20,994 nucleotides of DNA from Emiliania huxleyi CCMP1516 (taxonomy: Eukaryota; Haptophyta; Isochrysidales; Noelaerhabdaceae): contig NW_005201213.1 of the NCBI RefSeq assembly GCF_000372725.1, positions 4,361 to 25,354 on the forward strand, written 5' to 3'. Below, piece by piece: positions 8,601 to 18,458 of the stretch. The notes under the pieces are model-generated. The model searched no databases, had not been told where the DNA came from, and saw only the letters and a program-made list of their open reading frames with translations. The translations under genes and the position numbers were made by a program. The number at the start of each line of letters is the position of its first letter. The stretch's first letter is position 1.

Positions 8601-11600
8601 CGACGACCCCACCGGGCAAAACTTGCCAGCAGCGCAGCGGACGCAGGCGGCGGCGGCGGGCCGGTCCTGGTAGTACCCCTCGGGGCACAGCTCGCACGCG
8701 TCGTTGCGGGTGCCGTTGGCGAAGCTGCCCTCGCGGCACGCCGTCTGCTCGGTGGAGCCGGTGGTGGCGAAGTGGCCCGGCGTGGCGTCGGTGCACTCGC
8801 TCGCGTCGGTGAGGTTGGTGGCGCTCGAGTAGCTGCCAGCCTCGCACGGCAGCGCCGCAGCCGCGCCAACAGCGCAGTAGCTTCCCGCCTCGCACGGCTC
8901 GCACGCCGTCTTGCCTTCCTCGTCCTGGTACGTGCCGCCGGCGCAGGGCGTGCACGCGCCCTGCCCGTACGCGTCCGTGTACGACCCCTTGGCGCACGCC
9001 GTCTGCTGCGTGGAGCCGGTGGTGGCGAAGTGGCCCGGCGAGGCGTCGGTGCACTCGCCCGCGGCGGTGAGGTTGGTGGCGGTCGAGTAGCTGCCCGCAA
9101 CGCACGGCAGCGGCGCCGACGCGCCCTCGGCGCAGTAGCTGCCCTCCACGCACGGAAGGCAGCTCGTCGCGTTCGACTCGCCCTGGTACGTCCCGCCCGC
9201 ACAGCTGGCGCACTCGGAGAGGCCGGCCGTGGCGGCGAAAGAGCCCGGCGAGCACTCGGACGGCGGTGCCGCCCCGCCGCCGCACGACGAGCCGGCGGGG
9301 CAGTCGAGGCACTCGGGGTCGCCGCTCCGGTCGGTCAGCCTCGCGTACGTGCCCGCCTCGCACTGCGCGTCCAGCTCGCGCGACGACCCCACCGGGCAAA
9401 ACTTGCCAGCAGCGCAGCGGACGCAGGCGGCGGCGGCGGGCTGGTCCTGGTAGTACCCCTCGGGGCACAGCTCGCACGCGTCGTTGCGGGTGCCGTTGGC
9501 GAAGCTGCCCTCGCGGCACGCCGTCTGCTCGGTGGAGCCGGTGGTGGCGAAGTGGCCCGGCGTGGCGTCGGTGCACTCGCTCGCGTCGGTGAGGTTGGTG
9601 GCGCTCGAGTAGCTGCCAGCCTCGCACGGCAGCGCCGCCGCCGCGCCAACAGCGCAGTGGCTTCCCGCCTCGCACGGCTCGCACGCCGTCTTGCCTTCCT
9701 CGTCCTGGTACGTGCCGCCGGCGCAGGGCGTGCACGCGCCCTGCCCGTACGCGTCCGTGTACGACCCCTTGGCGCACGCCGTCTGCTGCGTGGAGCCGGT
9801 GGTGGCGAAGTGGCCCGGCGAGGCGTCGGTGCACTCGCCCGCGGCGGTGAGGTTGGTGGCGGTCGAGTAGCTGCCCGCAACGCACGGCAGCGGCGCCGAC
9901 GCGCCCTCGGCGCAGTAGCTGCCCTCCACGCACGGAAGGCAGCTCGTCGCGTTCGACTCGCCCTGGTACGTCCCGCCCGCACAGCTGGCGCACTTGGAGA
10001 GGCCGGCCGTGGCGGCGAAAGAGCCCGGCGAGCACTCGGAGGGCGGCGCCGACCCGCCGCCGCACGACGAGCCGGCGGGGCAGTCGAGGCACTCGGGGTC
10101 GCCGCTCCGGTCGGTCAGCCTCGCGTACGTGCCCGCCTCGCACTGCGCGTCCAGCTCGCGCGACGACCCCACCGGGCAAAACTTGCCAGCAGCGCAGCGG
10201 ACGCAGGCGGCGGCGGCGGGCTGGTCCTGGTAGTACCCCTTGGCGCACAGCTCGCACGCGTCGTTGCGGGTGCCGTTGGCGAAGCTGCCCTCGCGGCACG
10301 CCGTCTGGTCGGTGGAGCCGGTGGTGGCGAAGTGGCCCGGCGTGGCGTGGGTGCACTCGCTCGCGTCGGTGAGGTTGGTGGCGCTCGAGTAGCTGCCAGC
10401 CTCGCACGGCAGCGCCGCCGCCGCGCCAACAGCGCAGTAGCTTCCCGCCTCGCACGGCTCGCACGCCGTCTTGCCTTCCTCGTCCTGGTACGTGCCGCCG
10501 GCGCAGGGCGTGCACGCGCCCTGCCCGTACGCGTCCGTGTACGACCCCTTGGCGCACGACGTCTGCTGCGTGGAGCCGGTGGTGGCGAAGTGGCCCGGCG
10601 AGGCGTCGGTGCACTCGCCCGCGGCGGTGAGGTTGGTGGCGGTCGAGTAGCTGCCCGCAACGCACGGCAGCGGCGCCGACGCGCCCTCGGCGCAGTAGCT
10701 GCCCTCCACGCACGGAAGGCAGCTCGTCGCGTTCGACTCGCCCTGGTACGTCCCGCCCGCACAGCTGGCGCACTCGGAGAGGCCGGCCGTGGCGGCGAAA
10801 GAGCCCGGCGAGCACTCGGACGGCGGCGCCGCCCCGCCGCCGCACGACGAGCCGGCGGGGCAGTCGAGGCACTCGGGGTCGCCGCTCCGGTCGGTCAGCC
10901 TCGCGTACGTGCCCGCCTCGCACTGCGCGTCCAGCTCGCGCGACGACCCCACCGGGCAAAACTTGCCAGCAGCGCAGCGGACGCAGGCGGCGGCGGCGGG
11001 CTGGTCCTGGTAGTACCCCTCGGGGCACAGCTCGCACGCGTCGTTGCGGGTGCCGTTGGCGAAGCTGCCCTCGCGGCACGCCGTCTGCTCGGTGGAGCCG
11101 GTGGTGGCGAAGTGGCCCGGCGTGGCGTCGGTGCACTCGCTCGCGTCGGTGAGGTTGGTGGCGCTCGAGTAGCTGCCAGCCTCGCACGGCAGCGCCGCAG
11201 CCGCGCCAACAGCGCAGTAGCTTCCCGCCTCGCACGGCTCGCACGCCGTCTTGCCTTCCTCGTCCTGGTACGTGCCGCCGGCGCAGGGCGTGCACGCACC
11301 CTGCCCGTACGCGTCCGTGTACGACCCCTTGGCGCACGCCGTCTGCTGCGTGGAGCCGGTGGTGGCGAAGTGGCCCGGCGAGGCGTCGGTGCACTCGCCC
11401 GCGGCGGTGAGGTTGGTGGCGGTCGAGTAGCTGCCCGCAACGCACGGCAGCGGCGCCGACGCGCCCTCGGCGCAGTAGCTGCCCTCCACGCACGGAAGGC
11501 AGCTCGTCGCGTTCGACTCGCCCTGGTACGTCCCGCCCGCACAGCTGGCGCACTCGGAGAGGCCGGCCGTGGCGGCGAAAGAGCCCGGCGAGCACTCGGA

Positions 11601-14600
11601 GGGCGGCGCCGACCCGCCGCCGCACGACGAGCCGGCGGGGCAGTCGAGGCACTCGGGGTCGCCGCTCCGGTCGGTCAGCCTCGCGTACGTGCCCGCCTCG
11701 CACTGCGCGTCCAGCTCGCGCGACGACCCCACCGGGCAAAACTTGCCAGCAGCGCAGCGGACGCAGGCGGCGGCGGCGGGCTGGTCTTGGTAGTACCCCT
11801 CGGGGCACAGCTCGCACGCGTCGTTGCGGGTGCCGTTGGCGAAGCTGCCCTCGCGGCACGCCGTCTGCTCGGTGGAGCCGGTGGTGGCGAAGTGGCCCGG
11901 CGAGGCGTCGGTGCACTCGCTCGCGTCGGTGAGGTTGGTGGCGCTCGAGTAGCTGCCAGCCTCGCACGGCAGCGCCGCCGCCGCGCCAACAGCGCAGTAG
12001 CTTCCCGCCTCGCACGGCTCGCACGCCGTCTTGCCTTCCTCGTCCTGGTACGTGCCGCCGGCGCAGGGCGTGCACGCGCCCTGCCCGTACGCGTCCGTGT
12101 ACGACCCCTTGGCGCACGCCGTCTGCTGCGTGGAGCCGGTGGTGGCGAAGTGGCCCGGCGTGGCGTCGGTGCACTCGCTCGCGTCGGTGAGGTTGGTGGC
12201 GCTCGAGTAGCTGCCAGCCTCGCACGGCAGCGCCGCCGCCGCGCCAACAGCGCAGTAGCTTCCCGCCTCGCACGGCTCGCACGCCGTCTTGCCTTCCTCG
12301 TCCTGGTACGTGCCGCCGGCGCAGGGCGTGCACGCGCCCTGCCCGTACGCGTCCGTGTACGACCCCTTGGCGCACGCCGTCTGCTGCGTGGAGCCGGTGG
12401 TGGCGAAGTGGCCCGGCGAGGCGTCGGTGCACTCGCCCGCGGCGGTGAGGTTGGTGGCGGTCGAGTAGCTGCCCGCAACGCACGGCAGCGGCGCCGACGC
12501 GCCCTCGGCGCAGTAGCTGCCATCCACGCACGGAAGGCAGCTCGTCGCGTTCGACTCGCGCTGGTACGTCCCGCCCGCACAGCTGGCGCACTCGGAGAGG
12601 CCGGCCGTGGCGGCGAAAGAGCCCGGCGAGCACTCGGAGGGCGGCGCCGCCCCGCCGCCGCACGACGAGCCGGCGGGGCAGTCGAGGCACTCGGGGTCGC
12701 CGCTCCGGTCGGTCAGCCTGGCGTACGTGCCCGCCTCGCACTGCGCGTCCAGCTCGCGCGACGACCCCACCGGGCAAAACTTGCCAGCAGCGCAGCGGAC
12801 GCAGGCGGCGGCGGCGGGCTGGTCCTGGTAGTACCCCTCGGGGCACAGCTCGCACGCGTCGTTGCGGGTGCCGTTGGCGAAGCTGCCCTCGCGGCACGCC
12901 GTCTGGTCGGTGGAGCCGGTGGTGGCGAAGTGGCCCGGCGAAGCGTCGGTGCACCCGCTCGCGTCGGTGAGGTTGGTGGCGCTCGAGTAGCTGCCAGCCT
13001 CGCACGGCAGCGCCGCCGCCGCGCCAACAGCGCAGTAGCTTCCCGCCTCGCACGGCTCGCACGCCGTCTTGCCTTCCTCGTCCTGGTACGTGCCGCCGGC
13101 GCAGGGCGTGCACGCGCCCTGCCCGTACGCGTCCGTGTACGACCCCTTGGCGCACGCCGTCTGCTGCGTGGAGCCGGTGGTGGCGAAGTGGCCCGGCGAG
13201 GCGTCGGTGCACTCGCCCGCGGCGGTGAGGTTGGTGGCGGTCGAGTAGCTGCCCGCAACGCACGGCAGCGGCGCCGACGCGCCCTCGGCGCAGTAGCTGC
13301 CCTCCACGCACGGAAGGCAGCCCGTCGCGTTCGACTCGCCCTGGTGCGTCCCGCCCGCACAGCTGGCGCACTCGGAGAGGCCGGCCGTGGCGGCGAAAGA
13401 GCCCGGCGAGCACTCGGAGGGCGGCGCCGCCCCGCCGCCGCACGACGAGCCGGCGGGGCAGTCGAGGCACTCGGGGTCGCCGCTCCGGTCGGTCAGCCTC
13501 GCGTACGTGCCCGCCTCGCACTGCGCGTCCAGCTCGCGCGACGAGCCCTGAGGGCAAAACTTGCCAGCAGCGCAGCGGACGCAGGCGGCGGCGGCGGGCC
13601 GGTCCTGGTAGTGCCCCTCGGGGCACAGCTCGCACGCGTCGTTGCGGGTGCCGTTGGCGAAGCTGCCCTCGCGGCACGCCGTCTGCTCGGTGGAGCCGGT
13701 GGTGGCGAAGTGGCCCGGCGTGGCGTCGGTGCACTCGCTCGCGTCGGTGAGGTTGGTGGCGCTCGAGTAGCTGCCAGCCTCGCACGGCAGCGCCGCCGCC
13801 GCACCAACAGCGCAGTGGCTTCCCGCCTCGCACGGCTCGCACGCCGTCTTGCCTTCCTCGTCCTGGTACGTGCCGCCGGCGCAGGGCGTGCACTCGCCCT
13901 GCCCGTACGCGTCCGTGTACGACCCCTTGGCGCACGCCGTCTGCTGCGTGGAGCCGGTGGTGGCGAAGTGGCCCGGCGAGGCGTCGGTGCACTCGCCCGC
14001 GGCGGTGAGGTTGGTGGCGGTCGAGTAGCTGCCCGCAACGCACGGCAGCGGCGCCGACGCGCCCTCGGCGCAGTAGCTGCCCTCCACGCACGGAAGGCAG
14101 CTCGTCGCGTTCGACTCGCCCTGGTACGTCCCGCCCGCACAGCTGGCGCACTCGGAGAGGCCGGCCGTGGCGGCGAAAGAGCCCGGCGAGCACTCGGACG
14201 GCGGCGCCGCCCCGCCGCCGCACGACGAGCCGGCGGGGCAGTCGAGGCACTCGGGGTCGCCGCTCCGGTCGGTCAGCCTCGCGTACGTGCCCGCCTCGCA
14301 CTGCGCGTCCAGCTCGCGCGACGACCCCACCGGGCAAAACTTGCCAGCAGCGCAGCGGACGCAGGCGGCGGCGGCGGGCCGGTCCTGGTAGTGCCCCTCG
14401 GGGCACAGCTCGCACGCGTCGTTGCGGGTGCCGTTGGCGAAGCTGCCCTCGCGGCACGCCGTCTGCTCGGTGGAGCCGGTGGTGGCGAAGTGGCCCGGCG
14501 TGGCGTCGGTGCACTCGCTCGCGTCGGTGAGGTTGGTGGCGCTCGAGTAGCTGCCAGCCTCGCACGGCAGCGCCGCCGCCGCGCCAACAGCGCAGTGGCT

Positions 14601-17600
14601 TCCCGCCTCGCACGGCTCGCACGCCGTCTTGCCTTCCTCGTCCTGGTACGTGCCGCCGGCGCAGGGCGTGCACGCGCCCTGCCCGTACGCGTCCGTGTAC
14701 GACCCCTTGGCGCACGCCGTCTGCTGCGTGGAGCCGGGGGTGGCGAAGTGGCCCGGCGAGGCGTCGGTGCACTCGCCCGCGGCGGTGAGGTTGGTGGCGG
14801 TCGAGTAGCTGCCCGCAACGCAAGGCAGCGGCGCCGACGCGCCCTCGGCGCAGTAGCTGCCCTCCACGCACGGAAGGCAGCTCGTCGCGTTCGACTCGCC
14901 CTGGTACGTCCCGCCCGCACAGCTGGCGCACTCGGAGAGGCCGGCCGTGGCGGCGAAAGAGCCCGGCGAGCACTCGGAGGGCGGCGCCGCCCCGCCGCCG
15001 CACGACGAGCCGGCGGGGCAGTCGAGGCACTCGGGGTCGCCGCTCCGGTCGGTCAGCCTCGCGTACGTGCCCGCCTCGCACTGCGCGTCCAGCTCGCGCG
15101 ACGAGCCCTGAGGGCAAAACTTGCCAGCAGCGCAGCGGACGCAGGCGGCTGCGCCAATATCGCTCTGGTAGTAGCCCTGCGGGCAATTCTGGCAGGCCTG
15201 CTCACCCTTCCCAGATGCGAAGCTGCCGGCGCGGCAAGGCACACAGGTAGCGTTTTTGCTAGCCTCGATGCCAGAGCTCGAGGTGCCGGCGGGGCAGAGA
15301 AGGCACGATTCTATTGAGGTGGATTTGGTTTCCGGGTTGTAGCTGCCGGCGGGGCACGCCTGCCGCACCATGCTCCCGTCCACCACCTCGCAGTAGCCGC
15401 CCGACTTGCAAACCTCACATTCCGAGCTCCCGGTGTTGGCCGAGTGGGTCCCTGTTGGGCAGGTTGTGCAGCTCGGCTGGCCGGGCTTCGACTGGTACTG
15501 CCCGCGGGGACAATCAAGGCAGTCTTCTGCTTTGGACGCTCCAAAGAGCGGCATGTAAGTCCCGTTGGCGCAAGGCGTCGGGTTAACGGTCCTCTCCCCG
15601 CAGTAATAACCTGGCGGGCAGATGTTGCTGCACCTGGCGGTAATCAGGTCGGCTGCAATGCCGTAGTACCGTTCGGGACAGGCGTTGCAGCCGAGCACGT
15701 CGCCCTCGAATACGCCACGAGTGGGCATCCATTCGCCGAGCGGGCAGGGGTGCCAGCTTAGTTGGGAGACGGCTGTGATCGTGACCCCGTCACTGTCAGC
15801 GACGTTGCTCTCAAAAAGCGAGTCGGCCACCGACCCCTGCATCGAATCCGAGCCGCTGTAGTAGAAGGCGGAGGCCGAGGCTGCCCGGTTCTCGCTCACG
15901 TTCGACCGCACGAGGGTTGCACTGCCCGTGCTGCTCTCGTACTGGATTCCTCCGCCGCTGTTCGCTGCGATGCTGTTGCTCACCCCACTGTCTGTCAGCG
16001 AAAGCGCTCCACTGTCGGCCATGGCGATGCCGCCGCCATTGGCGCCGGCGGAGCAGTCTGTAATGCTCGAGCTAGTAGTAAGCGCAAGCGCGCCGCTCTG
16101 CCGGATTGAGATGCCGCCGCCGCTGCCCGCGGCACGGCAGCCAGAGAGGCTCGACCTCTCGAGCTCGACATCGCCGCTGTTCTCCATGGCGATGCCGCCG
16201 CCGTCTCCACCGGACTCGCTATCCTCGATGCTCGAGTCTTTCAATTTGAGGGAGCCCGCACCGGAGCCTCGGATGGCGCCGCCGTCGCCATCGGTGTAGC
16301 CGTTGACGAGCGTCAGCCCCTGGAGGGTGAGGTTGCAGCCGCCAGACATAGAAAAGAGCCGCGACCGGCCCTGGCCATCGAGGGTCGCGCCAACTCCGCT
16401 GCTGCGAACAACAAGCGCGACATTGCCGCTGCACTTGGAGTCCAGCGTGGATCTCAGCATGATGTGGGCGCCGGGCGCGACGAAGATGTGCGCCTGGCCG
16501 TTGGCAATCAAGGAGCGAAGCTCGCTTTCTGTCTGTGCGGACGCTTCGTTGGGCCGGAGCGGCGGTAGTGGTGAGGTCGGTGGGGACGAGGGCGGCGGCG
16601 GCGGCGGCGGCGAGGTCGGTGGGGACGAGGGCGGCGGCAGCGACGGCGGCGACGGCGGGACCGGCGGCGGGACCGGCGCCTTGGCCGGAGGGTACGGCGG
16701 CAGAGACGGAGGCACAGACTGCGAGAAGGAGACGTCGTCCAGCGCCATGTCCGACCTGGAGCCCGACCCCGTCAAGCCGTTGAAGCGCACCTTCGTCGTC
16801 GAGGCGGGTAGGACGACCGCCGCGCCGGACCAGGCGTCGCCCTGGTCGCCGGTCCTGCTCCAGAGTGTCGACCATCCCGTCTCGTCGTTGTTGGCCTGGA
16901 CGGAGAGGGTGCCCATGTCCAAGCCGTACATGTGGTAGAAGAAGGAGAGGGTGGCGTCCTGCTGGAGCGAGAAGCGCGGGCTCTCGAGCTGGTGCAGCTT
17001 GTTGTAGGGCGAGTCATCTCCGTAGTGGTATTCATAGTCGCCTTCGGTGTAGACGTAGTAGCCCGAGCCGGTGGTGTGGTCGCTGCTCGGGCCTGTGTTT
17101 GATGATGACGTGCCGCCGCTCTTGCGGTACCAATAAGCCCCGACCGGCAAATCCCATCCGAGGTTGGTCCAGGCGCAAATGTCGACCTCGAAATCGCAGC
17201 TCAGCTGCACCATGTCGGGTAGAAGAGGCGGAGGAGAGGGCGGCGGAGGCGGAGAGGACGGTGGAGAGGGCGGCGGCGGCGGCGATGAGGGCGACGGCGG
17301 CAAGGACGGCGGCGTCGGCGGCGTAGAGGGCGGAGACGGCAAGGACGGCGGCGACGGCGGCGGCGACGGCGGTGCAAACTGCGAGAAGGAGACGTCGTCC
17401 AGCGCCATGTCCGACCTGTCCGACCAACTAGACCCCGTCAAGCCGTTGAAGCGCACCTTCGTCGTCGAGGCGGGCAGGAGGATCGCCGCGTCGAGCCAGC
17501 TATTGCCCTGGTTACCAGTCCTGCTCCAGAGCGTGGACCAGCCCGTCTCATTGTTGTAGGCCTCGATGGAGAGGGTGCCTATCTCATTGCTGTACCAGTA

Positions 17601-18427
17601 CCCGTCGTACATGTGGTAGAAGAAGGAGAGGGTGGCGTCCTGCTGGAGCGAGAAGCGCGGGCTCTCGAGCTGGTGCAGCTTGTTGGAGCGCGAGGTCGCC
17701 TCGGTGAAGAGGTAGTAGCCCGAGCCGGTGGTGTGGTCGCCGCTAGGGCCTGTGTATGACGATGGCGTGCTGCCGCTCGTGCGGGTCCAAGAGAACCCGT
17801 CCGGCGCGGTGTCGATCCAGGCGCAAATGTCGACCTCGAAATCGCAGCTCACCATGTCGGGTAGAAGAGGCGGCGGAGTGGGCGGCGGCGGCAAGGGCGG
17901 CAGCGGCGGCGGCGTAGAGGGCGGAGACGGCAAGGACGGCGGCGACGGCGGCGGCGGCGGCGGCGGCGGTGAAGGCGGTGATGGCGGTGATGGCGGTGAT
18001 AGCGGCGGAGCGAGAGGCGGTGATGGCGGTGAAGGCGGCGGGGTCGCCCAACAGATCTGACGGCAGAGGGAGGAGGGCATCAGAGAGGAGAAAGAAGGGG
18101 AGCGAGAGGGACCAGGGGCGCGCCTTCCAGCCCGACCCGACTACGCTGCCATCCGATCGCCACTCGATGACGCCGTCCTCCGCCACCGCGCCACTCGGCC
18201 CCGACGTGCCGCAGTACTTCTTGCCGTTGACGGTGAGATAGTCACAACCGCAGCTGCCGCATTGCTCCACATCAAAGGCGACCGTCTCCAGCTCGTATGG
18301 CGGCACGCCGCTGATGGTGCACTCCTCGTTCCTGCCATAGCTGTTCGGGTAGTTTGGCGACGCGGCGCACAAGCCGCCGTCGGTGAGCGAGCACGGGCCG
18401 GTGATGAAGTAGCCGCCAGGGAGGAGC

Positions 18428-18458
<31 letters not shown>

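Noticed and set aside
6158..14920. Series of Arg/Ala/Pro-rich minus-strand ORFs of about 215 codons at 780-nt spacing
   Set aside because: They are third-frame shadows of the repeat units, broken at the same place in each unit.
6763..15148. CRISPR-like or satellite array
   Set aside because: Units are contiguous without unique spacers, code continuously in frame for Cys repeats, and sit inside a eukaryotic spliced gene.
5881..15186. Second minus-strand ORF of 3,101 codons
   Set aside because: It is a frame-shadow of the stalk, Arg/His-rich with no domain, and the true frame carries clear Cys-repeat homology and continues into flanking domains.
5322..15317. Plus-strand ORF of 3,331 codons as a gene
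   Set aside because: It is antisense to the well-supported GCC2/GCC3 stalk, its translation is Arg/Ala/Gly-rich low complexity, and it exists because the repeat period is a multiple of 3 in GC-rich DNA.
4698..18080. Taking the large ORF from Met at 18080 to stop at 4698 as the complete protein
   Set aside because: The Met lies inside intron 2, and the stop lies inside intron 3. The CUB end and the membrane/TIR continuation are recovered only by splicing.
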